Part shown: positions 1 to 9,566 of the stretch, one piece after another
How the letters are laid out: every line of letters begins with the position of its first letter
Position numbering within the stretch: position 1 is the stretch's first letter
From: an uncultured Senegalimassilia sp.
Lineage (GTDB): Bacteria > Actinomycetota > Coriobacteriia > Coriobacteriales > Eggerthellaceae
NCBI RefSeq assembly: GCF_934630535.1
Contig: NZ_CAKTVU010000003.1
Location: 124,001-188,000, forward strand
Reading direction: 5' to 3'
DNA length: 64,000 nucleotides
Translations under genes and position numbers: made by a program
The notes under the pieces: generated by a model
Database searches by the model: none
Seen by the model: only the letters and a program-made list of their open reading frames with translations
Told to the model about the DNA's origin: nothing

Positions 1-1
1 C

Positions 2-2527
2 GGGCGCGTTTTCGCCTGCGACGAGCCGCAGGTCGCTCCGCCGGCGCGCACTCCCGACATGGAGATCGCGCGATTCAGCGATGTCGCTCAGGACGCGGTG
101 AAAACCGCCGGGTACGTGTACGTGCACGACGGCGAAGGCGATGCGGCGCGTTGCGTGGCGGCCTATAAGGGAACGGCGGATCTATATAAGGTATCGGACA
201 CGTGGTATCGCTTCGATGAACGCAAGGCCATGACCTACAAGGAGTTCATGGCCCGCGCATATTTTGCGCTGTGCTTCCGGCCTGCCATGGGCGCGCCCGC
301 CGTTCCTAGCCGCGGCGTCATGGGCGTGCTCGACGGGCTGGGCGCTGAAAAGCCCTTCGAGGCGTTGCGCCAGCTGACCGAGCAGGTGCGGCACGCGCTT
401 TCCGACCCGCAGCTCGAGGCTCCCGGTGCCGTTAAGCTTCTGCTGGAGCACCTCGAGCAGGCCGGGCTGTTCGCCATCCACGAGCGCGGCGTCTCCGATG
501 AGGCGGTGCGTCTGGTGCGGTCCACGAAGTACGCGCATCTGGCCTATCTGGTTCGCAACCAGGAGGATACTGGCATCTCCGACAAGGAGCTGTGGGGGAT
601 AGAGGCGGCGCTCAACCGCTTCATCCTGCTGTGCGAGCGTATGGGCGATCGCGCCGATGCCGCGGGGCTTGACGAGTGCCGTCAAGCCGATACGCAGCTG
701 TTCGTCGCGGTGGGCGAGCAGGACTTGGCGGGCGGCATGCCCGAGGCCGCCCCGTCCGGGCACGAGGGCGGCGAATGGGGCGTGCGCTGCCGTTTGGCGC
801 TGGCTATCGAGCAGCTGCGCCTTCCCGTGCGCGTGGACGTGGAGCTTGCAGGCGATATCGGCGCCGGTCAGGCGGCGTTTTGCCTGACCATGCCGCCGGA
901 GGGCATGGTGCCGGGCCTTGCGGAAGGCGAAGAGGGGGCCGCGCTTCCCTACGTCATGCGCGTCGGCCTGCTGCTCGCCGACCATGCGTTCGCTACCGAG
1001 CCGGGCATCTCGCAGGTGAAGCTGATGGCGTTCCCGCTGCCCGACCCGCAGGCGTCGCAAGATGCGCCTGCCGCGGGGCCCAAGCAGGGCGTCCCTGCCG
1101 TGCTGGGCGCGCCCGCCGCATCGGAACAGCCGCGCGATGCCCGGGAAACGGCGCTGTTCGAAGTCGATCTGGATCGTGTGCTGCATGCCGAGCGCGGCGG
1201 TTTCAAGCAGGCTATCGCGGGTGACCCCCGTGAACTGCTTGATGCCGCAGGGGCGCGTTATGACGTTGCCGATGCCCAGGTGCCGCGTCAGCGCGTCATG
1301 CATCCCGTGTTCGAATCATGGAGCGCCGACGATCGGGCGGGCGAGCTTCCTGTGTGGGCGCAAGGGCCCCTGGGCTCGGAGTGCGAGCGCGATCTTGATA
1401 TCGAATACGACACGGCGTATCGCCGCATGGCCGAGGGCCTGGCGGATTCGCTTGTGGAAGCGCAAAGCGCCACGGAGGCCATCGCAGCCGTGCGCCAGGT
1501 GCAGTCCGCCGCGCTCGACGCGAAGGATGAGCGCGCCGTTTCGGCTTGCACGCGCCTGATGGCCGCGCTTGCCGAAGGCTCCATCGACGCCGCCGACCAG
1601 AACGCGGTGGTGGGACGCTTCCTGGGCGAGGACCGCTGCCTGGTGGCGCTCGGACGCGCGCATGCGCTTGCCGAAACCGATCCCGCAGCCGCCGTGGAGG
1701 CGCTCACCGGCGCCATCGCCGAAGCCCAGCTGCTCGACGGCTTCGCCGACGGCTCCCAGGAGGTGTACCGCGCGTTCGACAGCTACGGTGCCAGGGTGCT
1801 GTACAACGTTTCCCGTGCAACGCAGGCGGTACCGCTTGACGACGAAGCGGATGCTGCGGGTTCGGCATCCGGCGACGTTGCCGTTCCCGCCGCCGTGGCC
1901 GACGCCGGCAAGCGCGTGCGCGTGGTGCCCGACTCGTTCTACCTGTGCCACCTTGAGGTCACGCACCTGCTGGAGCGCTCGTTCGAGCGCGCCGACGAGG
2001 CGCTGCGCTACGGCCGCGCCGCCGTGGCCATGGGCCCGTCGTGCGCCATGGGCTACCGGGTGCTCGGGCGAGCCTATATGCTGCAGGGCGATATGGGCCG
2101 CGCCTTCGACGTGCTGCGCGCGGGCCTTCGCGTCTCCTTGCAGCCCACCGATATCGCGCTCATGTACTATCAGCTGGGATACGTGATGTGGAAGCGCGGC
2201 AGCGCCGACGCGGGCGTGGCGTGCTATCTGAAGGCGGTCGAGGCGTCGCCGTCGGTCGCCATGCAGGCCACGGCCGAGCTGCGCGAGCTGGTTGCCGAGA
2301 CCGGCGCGTCCATCCCGCCGGCAGGCGGCGTGGAGGCGGCCCTTGCCGCCGAGGGCATCCCTTGCGCGCCCGCGTCCGAGACGCTCGACGTCATCGACGC
2401 GGCCCTTGCCGCCGCCTGCGATGCCGGCCTTGCCAACGTGGCCCGCAGCCTGCTCGCCACGCGCCTGCGCCATCGCCCCGACGATGCGCTCATGGGCGTG
2501 CTGCGCAGCTTCGGCGAGCCCGCGTAA
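2..2527 (+). CDS. TPR-containing protein of unknown function, 5' end outside window
   Basis: The frame is open from base 2. The first in-window ATG (59) has no ribosome binding site in front of it, so the gene most likely begins upstream of the window. The visible part is about 840 residues, acidic and Ala-rich, with no signal peptide or membrane segment. The C-terminal third (roughly residues 620-760 from the ATG) shows helix pairs typical of tetratricopeptide repeats, such as ALRYGRAAVAMGPSCAMGYR followed by a similar unit ending in LKAVEASPS. TPR proteins act as scaffolds; the partner is unknown. The N-terminal two thirds resemble no family I can name. hisS follows after 182 bases with its own promoter-like sequence, so the two need not be co-transcribed. 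The reading frame is confident, the function is not. Confidence 0.7.
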   Translation, partial: GRVFACDEPQVAPPARTPDMEIARFSDVAQDAVKTAGYVYVHDGEGDAARCVAAYKGTADLYKVSDTWYRFDERKAMTYKEFMARAYFALCFRPAMGAPAVPSRGVMGVLDGLGAEKPFEALRQLTEQVRHALSDPQLEAPGAVKLLLEHLEQAGLFAIHERGVSDEAVRLVRSTKYAHLAYLVRNQEDTGISDKELWGIEAALNRFILLCERMGDRADAAGLDECRQADTQLFVAVGEQDLAGGMPEAAPSGHEGGEWGVRCRLALAIEQLRLPVRVDVELAGDIGAGQAAFCLTMPPEGMVPGLAEGEEGAALPYVMRVGLLLADHAFATEPGISQVKLMAFPLPDPQASQDAPAAGPKQGVPAVLGAPAASEQPRDARETALFEVDLDRVLHAERGGFKQAIAGDPRELLDAAGARYDVADAQVPRQRVMHPVFESWSADDRAGELPVWAQGPLGSECERDLDIEYDTAYRRMAEGLADSLVEAQSATEAIAAVRQVQSAALDAKDERAVSACTRLMAALAEGSIDAADQNAVVGRFLGEDRCLVALGRAHALAETDPAAAVEALTGAIAEAQLLDGFADGSQEVYRAFDSYGARVLYNVSRATQAVPLDDEADAAGSASGDVAVPAAVADAGKRVRVVPDSFYLCHLEVTHLLERSFERADEALRYGRAAVAMGPSCAMGYRVLGRAYMLQGDMGRAFDVLRAGLRVSLQPTDIALMYYQLGYVMWKRGSADAGVACYLKAVEASPSVAMQATAELRELVAETGASIPPAGGVEAALAAEGIPCAPASETLDVIDAALAAACDAGLANVARSLLATRLRHRPDDALMGVLRSFGEPA

Positions 2528-2636
2528 GGTTGTTCGCCCCTGCTTGCGCGCAATCGACGCGCCCGCCAGCCGCTTCGCCGCCGCGCTGATTGCGTGGGGC
2601 CGCGGCAGGCGGGCCGCCGGGCGGCGGCGTCTGCGC

Positions 2637-2642
2637 TACAAT
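2637..2642 (+). promoter_or_regulatory. Putative -10 box of hisS
   Basis: TACAAT lies 68 bases before the hisS start. A near-identical TACAAT or TATAAT box recurs before aspS, ybaB and dnaX in this window. No convincing -35 was found. Confidence 0.4.
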
Positions 2643-2709
2643 GCAAGGGTTAACCGTTTTCAATCGTCCGTACCATCGGAACGTAAGCTATTGGAAGTAA
2701 GGAACCGTC

Positions 2710-4077
2710 ATGGCAATCAACTCCCCGGAGGGAACGCGCGATCTTCTGCCCGATGAGGCGAAGTTCTGGGCGCATTTCCGCGACACCGCGTTCGGCATCT
2801 TCGCCCGTTACGGCTATCAGCCCATCGAAACGCCGATGTTCGAGCAGACCGACCTGTTCGTGCGCGGCATCGGCCAGGCCACCGACGTGGTGTCCAAGGA
2901 GATGTTCACCGCCATCTCCGGCGAGAACTTCAAGCGCGTCATCGACGGCGGCGCCATCAAGGCGAAAAGCCGTCTGAGCCTACGCCCCGAGGGCACCGCG
3001 GGCGTGGTGCGCGCCGTGGTGCAGCATGACCTGGTGCCGCAGGGCGCGGCTCCGGCCAAGCTCATGTACGCCGGCCCGATGTTCCGCGCGGAGCGCCCGC
3101 AGAAGGGCCGTCAGCGCATGTTCAACCAGGTGGGCATCGAGTGCTTGGGCGCGGAGGACCCCAGCGTCGACGCCGAGGGCATCATCATGCTCATGCGCTT
3201 CTACGCCGCCATCGGCGTCCCCATGGACGCCACGCGCCTGCTGGTGAACTCCATGGGCTGCGAGCAGTGCCGCCCGAAGTACCGCGAGGCCGTGCGCGAG
3301 TACATGAACGCCCATGCCGATCATATGTGCGAGGAGTGCATGCGCCGCGCCGAGATCAACCCGCTGCGCGCCTTCGACTGCAAGAACCCCGGCTGCGCCG
3401 AGGTCATGGAGGGTGCTCCGAAGATTTCGGACTACCTGTGCGATGACTGCCGCGGGCATTACCAGGCCGTGAAAACCTACCTGGACGGCGCGGGTATCTC
3501 CTATATCGAGGACTCCACGCTGGTCCGCGGCCTTGACTATTACACGCGCACCGTGTTCGAGGTGCAGGTCGATCAGGGCATGGGCAGCCAAAACGCCATC
3601 GGCGGCGGCGGTCGCTACGACAAGCTGTGCGAGGAAGTGGGCGGACGCCCCACGCCGGGCTTCGGCTTCGCGTTGGGCTACGAGCGCTGCGCGCTGGCCA
3701 TCCAGGCCGCGGGCCAGGTGTTCCCGAGCGCCCAGCATTGCGACGTCTTCGTGGCGTGCGTTGACGATTCCGTGCGCGCCGAGGCGTTCAGCTTGGTGCA
3801 GGCATGCCGCGATGCGGGCGTGACCGCCGAGATGGACCACCAGCACCGCAGCCTGAAAAGCCAGTTCAAACTGGCCGACAAGGTGGGTTCGCGCCTGGTC
3901 GCCGTGCTCGGCCCCGACGAGCTGGCCGCAGGTCAGGCGAAGGTGCGCAATATGGCCACCCATCACGAGCGTCTGGTGAAGCTCGATCAGGTGAAGACGC
4001 TGCTGGCCCAGTTCGGCGGTGAGCCCTTCGGCGGTGCCCACGCCAGCATCGAGGACGTGTTCGCCGGCGAGGAATAA
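2710..4077 (+). CDS. hisS: Histidyl-tRNA synthetase
   Basis: Class II aminoacyl-tRNA synthetase (455 aa) that charges tRNA-His in the cytoplasm. The N-terminus (SPEGTRDLLP) is diagnostic. Motif 2 is at about residue 125 (FRAERPQKGR), and the histidine-binding stretch LVRGLDYYTRTVFEV begins near residue 271. The C-terminal anticodon-binding domain covers about residues 330-430. Between residues 184 and 247 the insertion domain carries cysteine pairs (CEQC, CEEC, CDDC) that look like zinc ligands; this occurs in some bacterial HisRS but not all. The start has a GGAA Shine-Dalgarno about 6 bases upstream. aspS follows after 158 bases; hisS-aspS adjacency is common in bacteria. A hairpin with a weak T tract lies between them. 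Confidence 0.97.
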   Translation: MAINSPEGTRDLLPDEAKFWAHFRDTAFGIFARYGYQPIETPMFEQTDLFVRGIGQATDVVSKEMFTAISGENFKRVIDGGAIKAKSRLSLRPEGTAGVVRAVVQHDLVPQGAAPAKLMYAGPMFRAERPQKGRQRMFNQVGIECLGAEDPSVDAEGIIMLMRFYAAIGVPMDATRLLVNSMGCEQCRPKYREAVREYMNAHADHMCEECMRRAEINPLRAFDCKNPGCAEVMEGAPKISDYLCDDCRGHYQAVKTYLDGAGISYIEDSTLVRGLDYYTRTVFEVQVDQGMGSQNAIGGGGRYDKLCEEVGGRPTPGFGFALGYERCALAIQAAGQVFPSAQHCDVFVACVDDSVRAEAFSLVQACRDAGVTAEMDHQHRSLKSQFKLADKVGSRLVAVLGPDELAAGQAKVRNMATHHERLVKLDQVKTLLAQFGGEPFGGAHASIEDVFAGEE

Positions 4078-4110
4078 CCCGCAAGCGTCGCGTGCGACCA
4101 TGGCATTTTC

Positions 4111-4147
4111 AAAGGAGCTGGAAGCCGGTGTGGTTTCCGGCTCCTTT
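4111..4147 (+). terminator. Hairpin after hisS
   Basis: A 13-bp stem (AAAGGAGCTGGAA with TTCCGGCTCCTTT, one G-T pair) and 11-base loop lie 33 bases after the hisS stop. The T tract is only three bases, so termination may be partial. Confidence 0.55.
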
Positions 4148-4154
4148 CGTGATG

Positions 4155-4160
4155 TACAAT
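4155..4160 (+). promoter_or_regulatory. Putative -10 box of aspS
   Basis: TACAAT lies just after the hisS hairpin, 76 bases before the aspS start. No clear -35 was found. Confidence 0.4.
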
Positions 4161-4235
4161 GACTAGGTTTGAGCAACAACCCGGGCCCGCGCTTGCGGCC
4201 GGGCGCCCATAAAGCATTGCAAGGAGCAAGAGAGA

Positions 4236-6023
<1,788 letters not shown>

Positions 6024-6027
6024 TAGG

Positions 6028-6053
6028 TTGCGCTGGTCTTTAGGCCAGCGCAA
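6028..6053 (+). terminator. Hairpin after aspS
   Basis: TTGCGCTGG pairs with CCAGCGCAA around a short loop, 5 bases after the aspS stop. There is no T run, so it may be an mRNA 3' stabiliser rather than an intrinsic terminator. Confidence 0.45.
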
Positions 6054-6059
6054 TTGCTC

Positions 6060-6133
6060 GACGCTGTGGGCCGCTGCGGCACCCTGCCTTCGCGTTCGCG
6101 CGAATCCGGGGCACCGCAGCGGCCTTCGCTGAC
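6060..6133. repeat. Long imperfect palindrome, copy 1
   Basis: The arms GGCCGCTGCGG and CCGCAGCGGCC enclose about 30 bases. The element begins GACGCTG and ends CGCTGAC. A second element with the same outer borders and layout lies at 18941-19058. Both sit directly after a gene-end hairpin in a gap between genes. Confidence 0.55.
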
Positions 6134-6182
6134 TTTTGCGCCTCCTACGAATCCTTATATCCATCCCCTCGAAAGGACCCTC

Positions 6183-7481
6183 ATGAAAGCTCAACGTCCG
6201 TATCCTCGCGCCACCATCACGCCGAAGGGCGAGCATGCGCTGGCCAAGGGGCATCCGTGGGTGTACGAGGCCGAGGTGCTGTTCGTGGAGGGCGCGCCGG
6301 GGCAGGGAGATGAGGTTGCCAACGGCAGCCTCATCGACGTGGTGAACCGCAAGGGGGCGTATCTGGGCACGGGCCTGCTGTCGAAGAGCAGCAAGATCCG
6401 CATCCGCCTTATCACGCGCAACGCCAACGATGCGTTCGACCGCGCGTTCTGGAAGCGCAAGGTGGCGTGGGCGTGGGAATACCGCAAAACCGTTATGGGC
6501 GAAGATGCTAGCTGCTGCCGTGTGCTGTTCTCGGAGGCCGATGGCTTCCCGGGCCTGGTGGTGGACCGCTTCAACGACGTGCTGGTGGCCGAAACGCTGT
6601 CGGTGGGCATGGAGCAGCTCAAGCCGGTCATCTTCCCGGTGCTGCTCGAGGTGCTCGCCGAGGACGGCGTGTCCATCCGCGGCCTGTACGAGCGCAACGA
6701 CGTGGCAACCCGCAAACTGGAGGGCCTTGAGCTCACGGCAGGCTGGTTCGCGGGTGCAGTCGGCGAAGGCGGGCAATCGGGTCTTGACCCGTTGGCGCCG
6801 GGCACGCCGGGTACCGAGGATTTCGGCCCCACCGCCACGCAGATCGTCGAAAACGGCGTGCGCTACGAGGTGGATTTCGAGAACGGCCAGAAGACGGGCT
6901 TTTTCCTCGATCAGAAGTACAACCGTCGCGCGGTGGCCAAGCTTGCCGCGGGAAAGCACGTGCTCGACTGCTTCACGCATACGGGCAGCTTCGCGCTCAA
7001 CGCCGCCCATGGCGGCGCGGCGTACGTGAACGCCGTGGACATCTCCGAGCTCGCCGTGGCGCAGGCGCGCAAGAACGCGCAGCTTAACGGCCTGGAGAAG
7101 CACATGGACTTCACGGCTACGAACGTGTTCGACCTGCTTCCGGCTCTTGAGGCGGCGCATGACCGCACGTACGATTTCATCGTGCTCGATCCGCCGGCGT
7201 TCACGAAAAGCCGCAAAACCATCCAAAGCGCCTCGCGCGGCTACAAGGAGATCAACTACCGCGCCATGAAGCTGCTGCCGCGCGGCGGGTATCTGGCAAC
7301 CTGCAGCTGCAGCCACTTCATGGACACCGAGCGCTTCAAGCATGTGGTGGCCAGCGCCGCGCACGATGCGGGCGTGCAGCTGCGGCAGATCGAGGAGCGC
7401 CAGCAGGCGCCCGACCATCCCATCGTCTGGGGCGTCCCCGAAACCGACTACCTGAAGTTCTTCATCTTCCAGGTGGTGTAA
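6183..7481 (+). CDS. Class I SAM-dependent rRNA methyltransferase, RlmI/YccW family
   Basis: 432 aa. The N-terminal PUA-like RNA-binding domain (about 1-90, with GHPWVYEAEV) is followed by a methyltransferase fold. The cofactor loop is VLDCFTHTGSFAL near residue 260, and the catalytic-site motif DPPAFTKSRKT begins near residue 336. The late Cys (CSCSHF) fits the family of 23S rRNA m5C1962 methyltransferases. An insert (GEGGQSGLDPLAPGTPG) interrupts the middle domain. The start at 6183 is chosen because AAAGGA lies 8 bases upstream and homology begins there; upstream ATGs would read through the palindromic spacer. A strong terminator follows at once. The family is confident, the exact rRNA position is inferred. 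Confidence 0.88.
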   Translation: MKAQRPYPRATITPKGEHALAKGHPWVYEAEVLFVEGAPGQGDEVANGSLIDVVNRKGAYLGTGLLSKSSKIRIRLITRNANDAFDRAFWKRKVAWAWEYRKTVMGEDASCCRVLFSEADGFPGLVVDRFNDVLVAETLSVGMEQLKPVIFPVLLEVLAEDGVSIRGLYERNDVATRKLEGLELTAGWFAGAVGEGGQSGLDPLAPGTPGTEDFGPTATQIVENGVRYEVDFENGQKTGFFLDQKYNRRAVAKLAAGKHVLDCFTHTGSFALNAAHGGAAYVNAVDISELAVAQARKNAQLNGLEKHMDFTATNVFDLLPALEAAHDRTYDFIVLDPPAFTKSRKTIQSASRGYKEINYRAMKLLPRGGYLATCSCSHFMDTERFKHVVASAAHDAGVQLRQIEERQQAPDHPIVWGVPETDYLKFFIFQVV

Positions 7482-7484
7482 CGC

Positions 7485-7517
7485 AAACGGGCGCAGCGTG
7501 ATGCTGCGCCCGTTTTT
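7485..7517 (+). terminator. Intrinsic terminator of the rRNA methyltransferase gene
   Basis: A perfect 11-bp stem ACGGGCGCAGC / GCTGCGCCCGT with a five-base loop is followed by TTTTT. Confidence 0.9.
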
Positions 7518-7785
7518 CGTCATCGCGTAAAAACCGGCCGCGACTCGTGCCTAGCCGTCTCGGACAGCTTATTTAGATAATTCTGCAGATGGGTAGTAAT
7601 CTACACTCCCCAAATGCGGTGGGATTCTGGTATTCTGCAATTGCCCGTTTTGTAACGAACGAGGATAAGTATCCATATAATGGTCTAATGTTGATTAACG
7701 CGTGAAGCTGTCGCTGCGGCGATCACGCGAAGACGAACAAGGGCCGCCGGCTGCCGGCGAGTAACCAGGAAACGAGGGGTGTAAG
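7518..7785 (+). promoter_or_regulatory. Promoter region of the TetR gene at 7786
   Basis: This AT-richer gap holds a TATAAT (7676-7681) about 105 bases before the start codon. The nearest -35-like hexamer TTGTAA (7650-7655) is 20 bases away, longer than optimal. No operator palindrome was recognised. Nothing else was seen in the gap. Confidence 0.45.
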
Positions 7786-8424
7786 GTGTCAGACTCAACT
7801 GCGCCGAAAGGCGAAACGACGGCAAAAGACCTGCGCAGGTCCACCGATCGCCGCGTGGTGCGTACTCGCAAGGCCATCCGCGAGGCGTTCTTCAAGCTGA
7901 TGGAGAACCAGGACTACCACAAGATCACCATCGCCTCCGTGGCACGCGAGGCCGATATCGACCGCAAAACGTTCTACCTGCACTATCGCTCGGTTAGCGA
8001 TCTGGTGGACGAGATCATCCGCGACGAAGCCGAGAACATCGTTGCCAGCTGCCGTGACGCCCTACACTCGGATGGTGACAAGGGGCTTGACGTCAGCAAG
8101 CTGTTCGAGAGCATCAGCTTGGCGTTGGCTCCCGATGTGACGCGCAGCAAGCGGGTGCTGCAGCATGTGTCGCTGCAAGATGTGCTCGACCGTCTTGAGG
8201 CAAGCCTGGTCGATGTGCTCATGGAGGACAATGTGCTCGGCCTGCGCCGCGACGATCCGTACGTGCCCTACATCGTGTCGTTTTTCTGCGCGGGCCTGGT
8301 GGCGGTATATCGTCGCTGGCTTATCACCGACTCTGAGATCCCGCTCGAAAGCCTTGCCGGGGTGACCAGCGCATGTTTGTTCGACGGCCTCAACGGGGTG
8401 CTGCCCAGCGTAAAGCCGGCGTAA
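7786..8424 (+). CDS. TetR/AcrR family transcriptional regulator
   Basis: 212 aa. The N-terminal helix-turn-helix is at about residues 40-68 (TIASVAREADIDRKTFYLHY), which is the TetR signature of DNA recognition helix plus the following Tyr. The C-terminal ligand and dimer domain ends in hydrophobic helices (VPYIVSFFCAGLVAVYRRWL), resembling the TetR_C-type domain of Firmicute and Actinobacterial regulators of the DhaS or YbiH type. It stands alone between terminators, with the SRP RNA gene downstream on the same strand, so its target is not revealed by neighbours. The start follows GGGGTGTAAG; the initiator is an ATG or the GTG a few codons earlier in GGTGTCAG. Ligand unknown. Confidence 0.85.
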   Translation: MSDSTAPKGETTAKDLRRSTDRRVVRTRKAIREAFFKLMENQDYHKITIASVAREADIDRKTFYLHYRSVSDLVDEIIRDEAENIVASCRDALHSDGDKGLDVSKLFESISLALAPDVTRSKRVLQHVSLQDVLDRLEASLVDVLMEDNVLGLRRDDPYVPYIVSFFCAGLVAVYRRWLITDSEIPLESLAGVTSACLFDGLNGVLPSVKPA

Positions 8425-8485
8425 AGCGCCTGTGTACATTTGGTAGCGCTTGCGCCCTGCGCCCGCAGCGGGAGCAGGGCGCCGG

Positions 8486-8491
8486 TATACT
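8486..8491 (+). promoter_or_regulatory. Putative -10 box of the SRP RNA gene
   Basis: TATACT ends about 15 bases before the first base of the SRP RNA closing stem. No consensus -35 was seen in the GC-rich stretch before it. Confidence 0.5.
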
Positions 8492-8506
8492 AACCCAAGT
8501 CGAAAC

Positions 8507-8620
8507 GAGCATCTTATATGGGTCGGGGCGGCGCCAAGTTCCGAACCTGGTCAGGTCCGGGAGGAAGCAGCCATAAGGGGCCTCTGACGAGCGCCCTGTC
8601 CCATATAGGATGCTCTTTTT
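8507..8620 (+). ncRNA. ffs: Signal recognition particle RNA, small bacterial (4.5S) type
   Basis: The conserved Ffh-binding apical domain is present: GAACCTGGTCAGGTCCGG followed by GAGGAAGCAGCC (about 8543-8572). The ends pair: GAGCATCTTATATGGG (8507-8522) with CCCATATAGGATGCTC (8600-8615), with one offset, giving a single rod of about 109 nt, the short form without an Alu domain. Six T residues follow the closing stem, so the stem doubles as terminator. The position just upstream of dnaX-ybaB-recR matches the classic ffs location in many Gram-positives. Confidence 0.95.
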
Positions 8621-8691
8621 GCGCCCAAAAACAGAAGGGCCGCACCTCGGATGCGTGCAAACCGGGGCGAAACGGCATCGGAAAGGCGAAT

Positions 8692-9351
8692 ATGGGTATC
8701 ATCGATTTCTTCCTCAACCTGTTAAGCGACCCGCGCGGCGCTATTGCCGGATGGATCATCACGCTGGGCGCGGTGTGGGTGTACACGCCGCTGTTCTTGA
8801 TAGTGTTCGTGGAAACGGGCCTGGTGTTCTTCCCGTTCCTTCCCGGCGATTCGCTGTTGTTCGCGGCCGGCGTCTTCTCGGCCGATGGAGGCGGGCTGCA
8901 CCTGGGCGCCACGCTGCTGGTGTTCTACGCCGCGGCCATCTTAGGCAACACCTCGAACTACTGGATCGCGCGCTTCTTCGGCAATCGCATCATCGACTCC
9001 GGCAAGGTCAAGGCGCTCACGCCCGAGCGCATGGCCAAGCTCGATAGCTTCTTCGAGAAGTACGGCGGGCTTACCATCGTCATCACGCGCTTCATGCCCT
9101 TCTTCCGCACGTTCGCCCCGTTCATCGCCGGCACCGGGCATATGAACTTCGCGAAGTTCACGATGTTCAACGCCATCGGCGGCATCTCCTGGGTCAGCTT
9201 GTTCGTGCTGGTGGGCTATTTCTTCGGCGGCGTGCCGTTCGTGCAGGAGCACTTCGAGGTCATCGTGCTCGGTATCGTGGCCGTGTCGGTCGCGCCGGCG
9301 GTCATCGGCGCGGTGAAGGCGGCTTTGAGCGGTCGCAAGAAGAAGGCGTAG
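8692..9351 (+). CDS. DedA family membrane protein
   Basis: 219 aa polytopic inner-membrane protein. DedA/VTT-domain proteins are implicated in lipid-carrier flipping and membrane homeostasis. Visible signatures are ETGLVFFPFLPGDSLLFAAG (about residues 36-55) and the Arg-containing ITRFMPFFRTFAPFIAGTG (about 127-145), the pair of conserved motifs that place Glu, Asp and Arg in the membrane. The C-terminal tail is basic (SGRKKKA). The start at 8692 has GAAAGGCG upstream; an earlier in-frame ATG lies inside the SRP RNA gene and is rejected. A terminator follows before dnaX. Confidence 0.92.
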   Translation: MGIIDFFLNLLSDPRGAIAGWIITLGAVWVYTPLFLIVFVETGLVFFPFLPGDSLLFAAGVFSADGGGLHLGATLLVFYAAAILGNTSNYWIARFFGNRIIDSGKVKALTPERMAKLDSFFEKYGGLTIVITRFMPFFRTFAPFIAGTGHMNFAKFTMFNAIGGISWVSLFVLVGYFFGGVPFVQEHFEVIVLGIVAVSVAPAVIGAVKAALSGRKKKA

Positions 9352-9416
9352 CGCGGCATTCGCGCCTATTCGCGGGAATCTTCGGCGGCGCATCCGTTGC
9401 AGGATGCGCTGTGATG

Positions 9417-9447
9417 CGCCCGGGGCTTGCAGGCTCCGGGCGTTTTT
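9417..9447 (+). terminator. Intrinsic terminator after dedA
   Basis: CGCCCGG pairs with CCGGGCG, with further partial pairing of the loop, and is followed by TTTTT. Confidence 0.8.
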
Positions 9448-9490
9448 CGTGTTCGGCGGCGTCTGGCGCGCGGCCGCAATGGGATGCCCG

Positions 9491-9496
9491 TATAAT
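9491..9496 (+). promoter_or_regulatory. Putative -10 box of dnaX
   Basis: A consensus TATAAT lies 71 bases before the dnaX ATG. The -35 region is GC-rich and not recognisable. Confidence 0.5.
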
Positions 9497-9566
9497 GGAG
9501 GCAAGACCACAACGCCCGGGTTTCCCGGGCTTTCGCATATCCGCACGCAGGGCAAGGAGCAACCAT